Part shown: positions 41,791 to 50,918 of the stretch, one piece after another
Layout: each line of letters opens with the position of its first letter
Position numbering within the stretch: position 1 is the first letter of the stretch
Assembly (NCBI GenBank): GCA_963769585.1
Contig: CAVYMJ010000006.1
Location: forward strand, 2,418,001-2,482,000
DNA: 64,000 bases
Direction of reading: 5' to 3'
Origin: SSC3 sp963769585
GTDB lineage: Bacteria > Actinomycetota > Actinomycetes > Propionibacteriales > Nocardioidaceae
The notes under the pieces: generated by a model
Seen by the model: the letters and a program-made list of their open reading frames with translations, nothing else
The model's database searches: none
What the model was told of the DNA's origin: nothing
Position numbers and translations under genes: made by a program

Positions 41791-44436
41791 CTAGGCCAGG
41801 GCTGCCCGCCCGGCCTCGAGCCTGGCCACAGGCACCCGGAAGGGTGAGCACGACACGTAGTCCAGCCCCACCTCGTGGAAGAAGTGCACCGACTCGGGAT
41901 CCCCGCCGTGCTCCCCGCAGACGCCCAGATGCAGGTCCGGGCGCGCTGCCCGGCCCTGCTCGACCGCGATCCGGACCAGCGAGCCCACGCCCTCCCGGTC
42001 CAAGGTCTCGAAGGGGGAGACCCCGAAGATGCCCTTGGCGAGGTACGTCGAGAAGAAAGACGCCTCGACGTCGTCGCGGGAGAAGCCCCAGGTCATCTGG
42101 GTGAGGTCGTTGGTGCCGAACGAGAAGAACTCGGCGGCCTCAGCGATTGCGTCGGCGGTCAGTGCCGCGCGGGGCAGCTCGATCATCGTCCCGACCTTGA
42201 ACTGGAGGGTCTTCCCGGTCTCCCGCTGGACGTCGCGAGCGACGTCGATGATGTCCGCCTTGACCAGCTCGAGCTCCTGCACGGCTCCGACCAGCGGGAT
42301 CATGATCTCCGGCTGCGGGTCGCCTCCCGCCTCGAGCCGAGCCGCCGCAGCCTCCAGGATCGCCCTTGCCTGCATCGTGAAGAGCCCAGGGATGACGATC
42401 CCGAGGCGGACACCGCGCAGCCCCAGCATCGGGTTCTCCTCGTGCATCCGCTTGACCGCGGCCAACAGACGCACATCCCGTCGCTTCGCCTTGCCCACCG
42501 CGTCGGCGGCGGCAACCACCATCGAGAGCTCGGTGAGGCCCGGGAGGAACTCGTGCAGCGGCGGGTCGAGCAGCCGGATCGTGACCGGAAGCCCGTCCAT
42601 CGCCTCCAAGATCCCCTCGAAGTCGGCCCGTTGAAGTGGCAGCAAGTCAGCAAGCGCAGCGTCCCGAGCCTGGTCGCTGTCGGCCAGGATCAGCGCCTCC
42701 ACCAGGGCTCGCCGCTCGCCGAGGAACATGTGCTCGGTCCGGCACAGACCGATCCCCTCGGCGCCGAAGCGACGGGCGCGAGCCGCGTCCGCGGGCGTGT
42801 CGGCGTTGGCCCGCACCCCCAGCCGTCGACCACCGTCGGCGCGCTCCATCAGCCGGGCCACGGCGTGGACCAGGTCGTCCTCGACCTCGTCACCCTCGAA
42901 GTAGCGAACCACCAGTGAGTCCTCTACCTCGACGGCGCCGAGGTAGACCTCGCCGGTGGTGCCGTCGATCGAGATCGTGTCGCCCTCGCTGACGGTGACT
43001 CCACCCGGCGCGGTGAACATCGCGTTCTTCACGTCGACCTCGAGCTCGTCGGCTCCGCAGACACAGGTGCGGCCCATCCCTCGGGCGACGACAGCGGCAT
43101 GCGAGGTCTTCCCTCCGCGCGAGGTAAGGATCCCGCGGGCGGCGACCATGCCGTGCAGGTCGTCGGGGTTGGTCTCGCGTCTGACCAGGATCACGTCCTC
43201 CCCCGTCTCCGCCCTCGCGACAGCCTCGTCGGAGGAGAAGACGGCGATACCGACGGCGGCGCCCGGAGAGGCGTTCATGCCTCGGGCCAGCAGCTGCCGC
43301 TTCGACGAGGCAGCGAACTGCGGGAACATCAGCTGCGCGAGCTGGTCTCCCTTCACCCGGCGGAGCGCTTCGTCGACGTCGATCAGCCCCTGGTCGACGA
43401 GCTGGGTGGCGATCCGGAACGCTGCCCCCGCCGTACGCTTGCCCACCCTGGTCTGCAGCATCCAGAGCTTGCCGCGCTCGATGGTGAACTCGATGTCGCA
43501 CAGGTCGAGGTAGTGCTCCTCCAGCGTCTGCATGATCCCGAGCAGCTCGTCGTAGGACGACTTGTCGATGGTCTCGAGCTCGGCCAATGGCACCGTGTTA
43601 CGGATGCCGGCGACCACGTCCTCCCCCTGGGCGTTCTGCAGGTAGTCACCGTAGATCCCCTGGGCGCCGCTGGCCGGGTCTCGGGTGAAGGCCACCCCCG
43701 TCCCGGAGTCGTCGCCGAGGTTGCCGAAGACCATCGCGCAGACGTTGACCGCCGTCCCCAGGTCGGCGGGGATCCGCTCCTGGCGCCGGTACAGCACGGC
43801 GCGGTCGGTGTTCCAGGACTCGAAGACCGCGCGTACGGCGAGGTCGAGCTGCTCGCGTGGGTCCTGGGGAAAGTCCCTGCCGGTCGCGTCGCGTATGAGC
43901 GCCTTGAAGGTGGCCACCAACCTCCGCCAGTCGTCGGCGGTGAGCTCGAGGTCTCCCCTGCCGTCCGCAAGCTCCTCGAGGGCCTGTTCGAAGCCGTCCA
44001 CGCCCAGGACCGTCTTGCCGAACATGGACAGCAGCCGGCGGTAGGAGTCCCAGGCGAAGCGCTCGTCGCCCGACTGGGCGGCCAGGCCGGCCACCGAGTC
44101 GTCGTTGAGCCCGACGTTGAGCACCGTCTCCATCATCCCGGGCATCGAGGCCGCGGCGCCGGAACGGACCGAGACCAGCAGCGGGTCCTCAGGGTCGCCG
44201 AGCGTCTTGTCCATCGCCTTCTCCAGGTCGGCAAGATGCTGGCTCACCTCGTCGGCGAGCCCGTCGGGCAGGTCGCCAGACGCCAGGAACGCGCGGCACG
44301 CCTGGGTGGTGATCGTGAATCCCGGCGGAACGGGCAGGCCGAGGTTCGTCATCTCGGCGAGGTTGGCACCCTTGCCGCCCAGGAGCTCCTTCTGGTTCTT
44401 GTTGCCCTCCGCGAAGTCGAACACGTAGTTGGCCAT
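41791..44436 (-). CDS. ppdK: pyruvate, phosphate dikinase
   Basis: Interconverts pyruvate, ATP and Pi with PEP, AMP and PPi. The 881-residue protein has the N-terminal ATP-grasp (KNQKELLGGKGANLAEMTNL), the phosphohistidine domain with His446 in GGKTSHAAVVARG, and the C-terminal PEP/pyruvate barrel with its catalytic Cys region (HLGVCGEHGGDP). Length is normal. The gene stands alone on the minus strand; it may support gluconeogenesis or PEP synthesis. Confidence 0.96.
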   Translation of the reverse strand: MANYVFDFAEGNKNQKELLGGKGANLAEMTNLGLPVPPGFTITTQACRAFLASGDLPDGLADEVSQHLADLEKAMDKTLGDPEDPLLVSVRSGAAASMPGMMETVLNVGLNDDSVAGLAAQSGDERFAWDSYRRLLSMFGKTVLGVDGFEQALEELADGRGDLELTADDWRRLVATFKALIRDATGRDFPQDPREQLDLAVRAVFESWNTDRAVLYRRQERIPADLGTAVNVCAMVFGNLGDDSGTGVAFTRDPASGAQGIYGDYLQNAQGEDVVAGIRNTVPLAELETIDKSSYDELLGIMQTLEEHYLDLCDIEFTIERGKLWMLQTRVGKRTAGAAFRIATQLVDQGLIDVDEALRRVKGDQLAQLMFPQFAASSKRQLLARGMNASPGAAVGIAVFSSDEAVARAETGEDVILVRRETNPDDLHGMVAARGILTSRGGKTSHAAVVARGMGRTCVCGADELEVDVKNAMFTAPGGVTVSEGDTISIDGTTGEVYLGAVEVEDSLVVRYFEGDEVEDDLVHAVARLMERADGGRRLGVRANADTPADAARARRFGAEGIGLCRTEHMFLGERRALVEALILADSDQARDAALADLLPLQRADFEGILEAMDGLPVTIRLLDPPLHEFLPGLTELSMVVAAADAVGKAKRRDVRLLAAVKRMHEENPMLGLRGVRLGIVIPGLFTMQARAILEAAAARLEAGGDPQPEIMIPLVGAVQELELVKADIIDVARDVQRETGKTLQFKVGTMIELPRAALTADAIAEAAEFFSFGTNDLTQMTWGFSRDDVEASFFSTYLAKGIFGVSPFETLDREGVGSLVRIAVEQGRAARPDLHLGVCGEHGGDPESVHFFHEVGLDYVSCSPFRVPVARLEAGRAALA

Positions 44437-44503
44437 GCCCCATCATGCCCCGAAGCCTTCGAAGCCGACGAGGGCCAGAGGGCCGGCGCCAACCAGGGGC
44501 TGG

Positions 44504-45298
44504 CTATACGCCGATGGACAGGCCGGCGCGGACCACGTGGTCGGCGAATGCGATGAGTGCCTCGGCCATCCTGGCTGCGTCATAGTCGTCGGTCACCACT
44601 CCGAGTGCCCGGAACGAGAGGGCCTCTCCGACCAGCTCGTGCCACCGCGCATCGAAGACGCGCTCCGCGTAGAAGCCTGCGCCGGTCTTCGAGGTCAAGG
44701 TGTTGGTCGCCAGGAGATGGTGCAGGCGCGCAGTGCCGAGCACGAACCACGTGACGATCTCCGGCTTGCCCGCCTCCGCGGGGAACCGGCGCAGCGCCTC
44801 GACCTGCTCCGCCCAGTACGAGGCGAGGTTGTCATGGGTGTACTGCCGAAGCGCCTGCTGGTCGGTCCACAGCTTCACCTCGGCAAGCTGCGGCCCGAAT
44901 ACTCGTACGCCGTGGAAGGCGAGCTCGTGCCAGGTGACCGGGTGGATGTCGTGGCGCTCCTCCGCGTAGAAGACGCCGCCCAGCGTGCAGGGGAGCTCCA
45001 GGCCCGCCGGACCGTTGGCGAGGTCGTCCCAGGTGCAGTGGAAGCCGTCGAAGGCCGGCGTGGCAAAGGTGTCGGCCAGGTCGGCGTGCACCTGACGCAG
45101 CACCCCCGCGGGAGCCTCCCCGGCCAGGACCGCCACGAAGTCGACGTCGCTGCGGCCCGGGTACCACTCCCCGAAACCGAGGGACCCGTGCAGGTACAGA
45201 CCCTCGAGCAGCCCGGGGGCAGCCTCCTGGATCAGGGACTGGAAGGTGTCGGTCACCGCTGTCACCTCCACCGGAGGCCAGGGAGTCGTCTCGGTCAC
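44504..45298 (-). CDS. nucleotidyltransferase (AadA-like)
   Basis: A 264-residue protein of the polymerase-beta nucleotidyltransferase superfamily. The signature GSLGFGEWYPGRSDVDFVAV (GS, then two Asp after the turn) is at about 38-57, and a later acidic residue completes the metal site. The layout and length resemble AadA-type aminoglycoside adenylyltransferases, but the C-terminal half is only weakly like them. It could also modify a small molecule or protein. No resistance gene context (integron, transposon) is visible. The GTG start at 45298 has only GGATGG upstream. Confidence 0.72.
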   Translation of the reverse strand: MTETTPWPPVEVTAVTDTFQSLIQEAAPGLLEGLYLHGSLGFGEWYPGRSDVDFVAVLAGEAPAGVLRQVHADLADTFATPAFDGFHCTWDDLANGPAGLELPCTLGGVFYAEERHDIHPVTWHELAFHGVRVFGPQLAEVKLWTDQQALRQYTHDNLASYWAEQVEALRRFPAEAGKPEIVTWFVLGTARLHHLLATNTLTSKTGAGFYAERVFDARWHELVGEALSFRALGVVTDDYDAARMAEALIAFADHVVRAGLSIGV

Positions 45299-45330
45299 CC
45301 GACCATCCAAGCAAACCGGTTGCCTCGACC

Positions 45331-45927
45331 GTGAAGAATGGGCGCGTGGCGACCTTCCGAAGCAGACAGGAGCTCGAGGCGTTCGCACCCGAGCTGGAGA
45401 AGGCTCCCCGGGAGCGAGGAACCCTTGAGCTCGTCGTACGCCGTCCGGACGTCGGCGTGCGCGAGGTGCTCAACGAGGGCCGGCTGACCTTCGGCGAAGG
45501 CCTGGAAGGCGACACCTGGAACATCCGCGGGAGCAGCCGCAGCGTGGACGGCACGTCTCATCCGGACATGCAGCTGAATGTGATGAGCGCGCGCATGGTC
45601 GCCTTCCTGGCCGGCGACCCGGACCGCCGAGCGCTTGCGGGCGACCAGCTCTTCATCGACCTGGACCTCTCCCACGCGAACCTCCCGGCCGGCACCAGAC
45701 TGAGGATCGGTGAAGCCGTCATCGAGGTGTCCGAGCAGCCGCACACCGGCTGCGCAAAGTTCGTCGAGCGGTTCGGGGCGGAGGCCATGCGGTTCGTGAA
45801 CGACCGCGAGGGCCGTGCGCTGCGGCTGCGGGGCCTCAACGCACGGGTCGTGGTGGAGGGTCTGGTCCGGCCAGGGGACCCGGTCGAGAAGCTCACCGAC
45901 CTGCCCGGCGGCCACGGCGTCGACTGA
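45331..45927 (+). CDS. MOSC domain protein
   Basis: A 198-residue protein resembling the MOSC domain of molybdenum cofactor sulfurases. The conserved Cys is in SEQPHTGCAKFVERFG (about 147), with GDQLFIDLDLSHANLPAGT and the C-terminal RLRGLNARVVVEGLVRPGD typical of the fold. The family carries sulfur or handles Mo cofactor; no Mo genes are near. A GTG at 45331 begins the longest frame; GTG 45346 is an alternative start. Divergent from the nucleotidyltransferase by 32 bp. Confidence 0.82.
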   Translation: MKNGRVATFRSRQELEAFAPELEKAPRERGTLELVVRRPDVGVREVLNEGRLTFGEGLEGDTWNIRGSSRSVDGTSHPDMQLNVMSARMVAFLAGDPDRRALAGDQLFIDLDLSHANLPAGTRLRIGEAVIEVSEQPHTGCAKFVERFGAEAMRFVNDREGRALRLRGLNARVVVEGLVRPGDPVEKLTDLPGGHGVD

Positions 45928-45942
45928 CCGGCCACCCGGGCG

Positions 45943-46542
45943 TCAGGATCTCCGGGTCTCCAACACCCGAAAGCCTTTGGCGCTGGCCTTGCGAGTCGTG
46001 GGATAGCCCTGATCGCCGAGCCAGCGCTGCAGCGAGTCCGCGCCGAGGTTCTTGCCGACCACCATCGTTGCTCTCCCGCCGGGGGTGAGTCGGGGTAGCC
46101 AGCGCGCCAGGAGCTCGTGCAGCGCCTGCTTGCCCACCCGGATTGGCGGGTTGGACCAGATCTCGTCGAACATCAGGTCTGTGGGCACCTGGTCCGGCAG
46201 GACCGCCCGGAAGCGGTCCGCCAGCCCCAGCTCGGTGGCGTTCTCGTTGGCAAGCAGCAGCGCGCGCTCGTTGACGTCGACCGCCCACACCGTCGAGGTG
46301 GGCGCCAGAGTCGCCAGGCCGAGCCCGATGACGCCGTACCCACACCCGAGGTCGAGGAAGGTGCCCCCGTTGGTGGGCGGGTCGGTCTCCCGGAACAGGA
46401 CGGCGGTCCCTATGTCGAGCCTGCCCTGGGCGAAGACTCCCGAGCCAGTCGTGAGCGAGAGGGGGCGCCCCCAGACGTCCACGCGTACCGGGAGTCGCTT
46501 GAACCGCACCGAAGGATCTGCGGAGAAGTAGTGCTCATCCAA
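45943..46542 (-). CDS. RsmC-like rRNA methyltransferase
   Basis: A 199-residue SAM methyltransferase of the MTS type. SAM motif FLDLGCGYGVIGLGLA is at about 63-78, and SNPPIRVGKQ (the NPPF/Y catalytic motif) at about 130. It matches the C-terminal half of RsmC, which methylates 16S rRNA G1207; here the N-terminal half is absent, as in many actinobacterial homologues. Substrate therefore is inferred. The ATG overlaps the truA stop by 8 bp. Confidence 0.82.
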   Translation of the reverse strand: MDEHYFSADPSVRFKRLPVRVDVWGRPLSLTTGSGVFAQGRLDIGTAVLFRETDPPTNGGTFLDLGCGYGVIGLGLATLAPTSTVWAVDVNERALLLANENATELGLADRFRAVLPDQVPTDLMFDEIWSNPPIRVGKQALHELLARWLPRLTPGGRATMVVGKNLGADSLQRWLGDQGYPTTRKASAKGFRVLETRRS

Positions 46543-47362
46543 GGGTGCGTACCGTCCTCGCTGCCTTGGCCTGGTCCGCGAGCTGGTCCGCGGGCGGGTA
46601 GGCCACCTCCTCCAACGTCAGTCCGTGAGGGGGTACGACGGTCACGTCAGCGTCGCGCACCGCGGCGGCGAGGACGGCACCGGCCCACTGTGGGGGACGG
46701 CGCCCGTCACCGACCGCCACCAGGCAGCCCATCAGTGATCGGACCATGGTGTGGCAGAACGCGTCGGCGCGGACGGTGGCCACGATGACACCGTGCTGGT
46801 CGCGATGCATGACGACCTGCAGCAGCCTGCGGATCGTCGTGGCGCCCTCCCGCTTCCGGCAGAAGGCGGCGAAGTCGTGCTCGCCGAGCAGGTGCGTGGC
46901 CGCAGCGTTCATGGCCTCGACGTCCAGGCCGCGCTTCCAGTGCAGGACGTGCTTGCGTGTCAGAGGATCGATGGTCGCCGGGTCGTCGGAGACCCGGTAC
47001 GCGTAGCGGCGCCACAGCGCCGAGAATCGTGCGTCGAAGCCGGCCGGGGCCTCGGCCAGCGACGCGACGTGCACATCAGCCGGCAGCACGCCGTTGAGCC
47101 GGCGTAGCAGTGCCTCGGTAGGTGCCCGCAGTCCCCGGCCAGCCGCAGCAGAGACTGCCGCGCTCTCGATGTCGAGGTGGACGACCTGCCCGCGTGCGTG
47201 TACGCCGGTGTCGGTACGCCCGGCACAGGTGACGGTTGCGCGGGTGCGCAGTACCGTCTCCAGCGCCGTCTCGAGCTCCCCTTGGACCGTCCGCAGGGAG
47301 GGTTGCGTCGCCCAGCCGTGGAAGTCGGTGCCGTCGTAGGAGAGGTCGAGTCGAAGGCGCAC
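46535..47362 (-). CDS. truA: tRNA pseudouridine synthase A
   Basis: Makes pseudouridine at positions 38-40 of tRNA anticodon stems. The 275-residue protein starts RLRLDLSYDGTDFHGWATQ, has the catalytic Asp in CAGRTDTGVHARGQ, and the TruA C-terminal core with FAAFCRKREGATTIR. The GTG start at 47362 follows the rplQ terminator. In many actinobacteria truA sits downstream of rplQ as here. Confidence 0.95.
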   Translation of the reverse strand: MRLRLDLSYDGTDFHGWATQPSLRTVQGELETALETVLRTRATVTCAGRTDTGVHARGQVVHLDIESAAVSAAAGRGLRAPTEALLRRLNGVLPADVHVASLAEAPAGFDARFSALWRRYAYRVSDDPATIDPLTRKHVLHWKRGLDVEAMNAAATHLLGEHDFAAFCRKREGATTIRRLLQVVMHRDQHGVIVATVRADAFCHTMVRSLMGCLVAVGDGRRPPQWAGAVLAAAVRDADVTVVPPHGLTLEEVAYPPADQLADQAKAARTVRTLG

Positions 47363-47403
47363 CGGCCTATCTTCGCAAACCCCAGCGGTTCTCCCCACAC
47401 GCA

Positions 47404-47436
47404 GAGACCCGCCGCCCCAGAGGGGTGGCGGGTCTC
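47404..47436 (-). terminator. terminator at end of the alpha operon
   Basis: GAGACCCGCC-G-CCCC (47404-47418) pairs with GGGG-T-GGCGGGTCTC (47422-47436), a 15-pair stem with one G-T pair and an AGA loop. It lies 20 bp past the true end of the L17 acidic tail. Confidence 0.9.
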
Positions 47437-47455
47437 GGCCGAGCGGGGTTCGAGG

Positions 47456-47611
47456 TCAGGCCTTGTCGGCTTCCTCGTCCGTGGTCTCCTCGGGTGCAGC
47501 GTCCTCGGTGGGCTCCTCCGCGGCGGCATCGGTCTCCTCGACGGAAACCTCGGCCTCCTCGGCGGGTACCTCAGCCGCAGCCTCGGACTCCGCAGTGACA
47601 GCCTCGGGCTC
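47456..47611 (-). other. acidic L17 tail, one base out of frame
   Basis: If one G is removed after residue 140 of rplQ (position 47612), the frame continues for 51 codons to TGA at 47456-47458. It begins EPEAVTAESEAAAEVPAEEA and ends ETTDEEADKA, a Glu/Ala-rich tail like that of actinobacterial L17 proteins. The tail has normal codon use. It is shown apart from the gene because the sequence as given is out of frame. Confidence 0.75.
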
Positions 47612-48032
47612 CAGCGACCGGCGCGGCCGAGGCCTCGTCCTTGGCGGGCTTGGCCGTCGTGGCCTTGGCGACGTACGCCTCGTTCACCAGCTCGATGACC
47701 GCCATCGGAGCGTTGTCGCCCTTGCGGGGACCCACCTTGGTGATGCGGGTGTAGCCACCCGGACGCTCGGAGAACTTCGGCGCGATCTCGGTGAAGAGGA
47801 CGTGCACGATTCCCTTGTCCCGAATGGTCTTCAGCACCAGACGACGGTTGTGCAGGTCGCCCTTCTTGGCCTTGGTGATCAGCTTCTCCGCGAGCGGACG
47901 CAGCTGACGAGCCTTGGCTTCGGTCGTGGTGATCCGGCCGTGCTCGAACAGGCTGGTCGCGAGGTTGCTCAGGATCAGCTTCTGGTGAGCCGGGCTTCCG
48001 CCGAGGCGGTAGCCCTTCTTGGGGGCTGGCAT
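47571..48032 (-). CDS. rplQ: 50S ribosomal protein L17, likely frameshifted 3' end
   Basis: L17 core (residues 1-118) is complete: MPAPKKGYRLGGSPAHQKLI, the RITTTEAKARQLRPLAEK stretch and GGYTRITKVGPRKGDNAPM. After residue 140 (KDEASAAPVA) the in-frame sequence turns into GARGCHCGVRGCG and stops at 47571. Those 13 residues, with two Cys and no acidic residues, do not look like L17. An extra G at about 47612 is the simplest cause; the correct product would then be 191 residues. Sequencing or assembly error, a true mutation or programmed frameshifting are possible. Last gene of the alpha operon. Confidence 0.85.
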   Translation of the reverse strand: MPAPKKGYRLGGSPAHQKLILSNLATSLFEHGRITTTEAKARQLRPLAEKLITKAKKGDLHNRRLVLKTIRDKGIVHVLFTEIAPKFSERPGGYTRITKVGPRKGDNAPMAVIELVNEAYVAKATTAKPAKDEASAAPVAGARGCHCGVRGCG

Positions 48033-48082
48033 GTGATCTCTCGATTCTTCCGAGCCGTGTCAGGTACCCGGATAGAGGTGGA

Positions 48083-49096
48083 TTAGTACTGCTCGTCCTC
48101 GACGAACGAGTCGTCGTCGTCGTCGTACGCCGCGAGGACGGCCGACGGGTCGAAGCCCGGAGCGCTGTCCTTGAGCGACAGACCCATCTCGTGCAGCTTG
48201 GCCTTGACCTCGTCGATGGACTTGGCGCCGAAGTTGCGGATGTCGAGCAGGTCCTGCTCCGAGCGCGAGATGAGCTCACCCACGGTGTGGATGCCCTCGC
48301 GCTTGAGGCAGTTGTAGGAGCGGACCGTGAGCTGCAGGTCCTCGACCGGGAGGGCGAGGTCTGCTGCGAGCTGCTCGTCGACGGGCGAGGGGCCGATGTC
48401 GATGCCCTCGGCCTCGACGTTGAGCTCGCGGGCCAGGCCGAAGAGCTCGACGAGGGTCTTGCCGGCAGAGGCGATCGCATCGCGGGGACGGATCGACTGC
48501 TTGGTCTCGACGTCGATGATCAGCTTGTCGAAGTCCGTGCGCTGCTCGACTCGGGTGGCCTCGACCTTGTAGGTGACCTTGAGAACCGGGCTGTAGATCG
48601 AGTCGACCGGCATCCGGCCGATCTCGTTGTCGGCGCCCTTGTTCTGGGCCGACGAGACGTAGCCACGACCCCGCTCGACGACAAGCTCCATCTCGAGCTT
48701 GCCCTTGTCGTTCAGGGTGGCGATCTTCAGGTCGGTGCTATGCACCTCGACGCCCGCGGGCGGGGCGATGTCAGCAGCGGTGACCTCACCGGGACCCTGC
48801 TTGCGCAGGTACATGGTGACGGGCTCGTCGTGCTCGGAGGAGACGACCAGGTCCTTCAGGTTCAAGATGATCTCGGTGACGTCTTCCTTGACACCGGAGA
48901 TCGTGGAGAACTCGTGCAGCACGCCATCGACCTTGATGCTCGTGACCGATGCACCGGGGATGGACGACAGCAACGTGCGACGAAGGGAGTTGCCGAGGGT
49001 GTAGCCGAAGCCGGGCTCCAGTGGCTCGATGACGAACCGCGAACGGAACTCGTCGACGGCCTCTTCTGACAGGGTCGGGCGCTGTGCGATAAGCAC
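48083..49096 (-). CDS. rpoA: RNA polymerase subunit alpha
   Basis: The 337-residue alpha subunit. N-terminal domain (about 1-230) starts LIAQRPTLSEEAVDEF and has the dimer segment GYTLGNSLRRTLLSSIPGAS; C-terminal domain (about 255-320) has LDIRNFGAKSIDEVKAKL that binds UP elements and activators. The tail after 320 is acidic (YDDDDDSFVEDEQY). It is part of the alpha operon between rpsD and rplQ, with a 124-bp gap from rpsD. Confidence 0.98.
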   Translation of the reverse strand: MLIAQRPTLSEEAVDEFRSRFVIEPLEPGFGYTLGNSLRRTLLSSIPGASVTSIKVDGVLHEFSTISGVKEDVTEIILNLKDLVVSSEHDEPVTMYLRKQGPGEVTAADIAPPAGVEVHSTDLKIATLNDKGKLEMELVVERGRGYVSSAQNKGADNEIGRMPVDSIYSPVLKVTYKVEATRVEQRTDFDKLIIDVETKQSIRPRDAIASAGKTLVELFGLARELNVEAEGIDIGPSPVDEQLAADLALPVEDLQLTVRSYNCLKREGIHTVGELISRSEQDLLDIRNFGAKSIDEVKAKLHEMGLSLKDSAPGFDPSAVLAAYDDDDDSFVEDEQY

Positions 49097-49220
49097 TTCT
49101 TGTTTCCTTCCCGAGGCCGACCGCTATTTGAGGGCCTCGAACTAAAGGTGAATGTTTCTGAGCGGGGCCCCCACCGCGGACACTGCGGAGCAGCGGCAGC
49201 GGTGGCGGCCTCAAACGGCG

Positions 49221-49829
49221 TTACTTCTTCGAGTAGTACTCGACGATGAGCTGCTCCTGGACCGGGATGTCGATCTGCGCCCGGACCGGGAGGTTGTGGA
49301 TCAGGATGCGCATGCGGTTGGGCAGCGACTCCATCCAAGCCGGAACGATGCGCTCTCCGTGGGTCTCACGAGCCACGATGAACGGCGTCATCTCCAGCGA
49401 CTTCTCCCGCACGTCGATCACGTCGTACTGCGTCACCTGGAACGAAGGGATGTTGACCTTCTTCCCGTTGACCAGGAAGTGACCGTGGTTCACCAGCTGG
49501 CGGGCGTGACGCCGCGTACGGGCGAAGCCGGCGCGGTAGACGACGTTGTCCAGACGGCACTCCAGCAGCTGGAGCAGGTTGTCGCCGGTCTTACCAGGAC
49601 GGCGAGATGCCTCGTGGTAGTAGCGGACGAACTGCTTCTCCAAGATGCCGTAGGAGATACGCGCCTTCTGCTTCTCACGAAGCTGGAGCAGGTACTCGGA
49701 CTCCTTGATGCGGCCACGGCCGTGCTGGCCGGGCGGGTAGGGACGACGCTCGTACGCTGCGTCGCCGCCAATGAGGTCGACACCGAGACGGCGCGACTTC
49801 TTGGTCATGGGGCCGGTGTAACGGGCCAT
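49221..49829 (-). CDS. rpsD: 30S ribosomal protein S4
   Basis: The 202-residue S4 begins MARYTGPMTKKSRRLGVDLI, and has the S4 RNA-binding domain (ECRLDNVVYRAGFARTRRHA). It lacks the zinc-binding Cys residues of the C+ form, the usual state in actinobacteria. S4 is an early assembly protein. It lies 30 bp after rpsK. Confidence 0.97.
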   Translation of the reverse strand: MARYTGPMTKKSRRLGVDLIGGDAAYERRPYPPGQHGRGRIKESEYLLQLREKQKARISYGILEKQFVRYYHEASRRPGKTGDNLLQLLECRLDNVVYRAGFARTRRHARQLVNHGHFLVNGKKVNIPSFQVTQYDVIDVREKSLEMTPFIVARETHGERIVPAWMESLPNRMRILIHNLPVRAQIDIPVQEQLIVEYYSKK

Positions 49830-49859
49830 TTCTCAAAGCCTCCTTGGGTCTCTGGTCGA

Positions 49860-50267
49860 TCAGACGCGGCGGCGCTTGGGCGGCCGGCATCCGTTGTGCG
49901 GGGTGGGGGTCACGTCCTGGATGGTGCCGACCTCGAGGCCGATCGCACCCAGTGACCGGATCGCCGTCTCGCGGCCCGAGCCCGGGCCCTTGACGAAGAC
50001 GTCGATCTTCTTCATTCCGTGATCCATCGCCCTGCGACCAGCGGCCTCGGCGGCCATCTGTGCTGCGAACGGGGTGGACTTGCGCGAGCCCTTGAAGCCG
50101 ACAGTGCCGGCCGAGGCCCACGAGATCACCGCGCCGGTGGGGTCGGTGATCGTAACGATGGTGTTGTTGAACGTGCTCTTGATGTGGGCTTCGCCCTGAG
50201 CGATGTTCTTCTTTTCCTTGCGGCGCACCTTCTTGGCGCCCGCGGCCTGACGGCCCTTGGGAGGCAT
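49860..50267 (-). CDS. rpsK: 30S ribosomal protein S11
   Basis: The 135-residue S11 has the family core NNTIVTITDPTGAVISWASA, KGSRKSTPFAAQMAAEAAG and the C-terminal DVTPTPHNGCRPPKRRRV. It follows rpsM by 103 bp, the longest gap inside the alpha operon cluster apart from the rpmJ-rpsM gap. Confidence 0.97.
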   Translation of the reverse strand: MPPKGRQAAGAKKVRRKEKKNIAQGEAHIKSTFNNTIVTITDPTGAVISWASAGTVGFKGSRKSTPFAAQMAAEAAGRRAMDHGMKKIDVFVKGPGSGRETAIRSLGAIGLEVGTIQDVTPTPHNGCRPPKRRRV

Positions 50268-50370
50268 AGTTCCTAGTACTCCTTGCAGATCGAGATCGAG
50301 TGGCCAACAACCGCAAACACCGTGCCGGTACCAGCCACGAGCTCACGTGCTGGCCGAGCGAAGCAGCGGC

Positions 50371-50745
50371 TCACTTGGCCTTCTTCTTGCCGGCGACGGT
50401 GCGCTTCGGGCCCTTGCGGGTACGAGCGTTGGTCTTGGTGCGCTGGCCACGGACAGGCAGGTTCTGACGGTGCCTGCGGCCCTGGTAGCTGCCGATCTCG
50501 ATCTTGCGACGGATGTCGGCCTGGACCTCGCGACGGAGGTCACCCTCGATCTTGAAGTTGCCTTCGATCTCGTCACGGAGCTTGACCAGCTCCTCGTCAC
50601 CCAGCTGGTGGACCCGCATGTTGGGGTCCACACCCGTGGCCGCGAGGACCTGCTGAGCGCGGGTACGGCCAATGCCGTAGATGTAGGTAAGTGCGATCTC
50701 GATCCGCTTCTCCCGCGGAAGATCCACACCAACGAGGCGTGCCAT
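50371..50745 (-). CDS. rpsM: 30S ribosomal protein S13
   Basis: The 124-residue S13 starts MARLVGVDLPREKRIEIALT and has GIGRTRAQQVLAATGVDPNM and the C-terminal RRHRQNLPVRGQRTKTNART that contacts tRNA. It follows rpmJ by 173 bp. Confidence 0.97.
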   Translation of the reverse strand: MARLVGVDLPREKRIEIALTYIYGIGRTRAQQVLAATGVDPNMRVHQLGDEELVKLRDEIEGNFKIEGDLRREVQADIRRKIEIGSYQGRRHRQNLPVRGQRTKTNARTRKGPKRTVAGKKKAK

Positions 50746-50918
50746 GAAAGGCAGTTCCCTTCGGTTCTGCCAGAGGTGTCGTGTCGTGTCGCGTCCCGCT
50801 GATCTGCAGCGGGCCCCGGCCTCTGGTCCGGGGGTGACGCCGTACGAGTGGAGCTGTCCGGCGAGCGATCACGTTGTGTGGTGTTCAGTTGTGAAGCAGC
50901 GTGGTGCTGACCCTCGGG

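Noticed and set aside
46960..48480. 506-residue minus-strand frame across truA and rplQ
   Set aside because: It lies in another frame of two known genes and has no homology; it does not supply the L17 tail, which is in a third frame.
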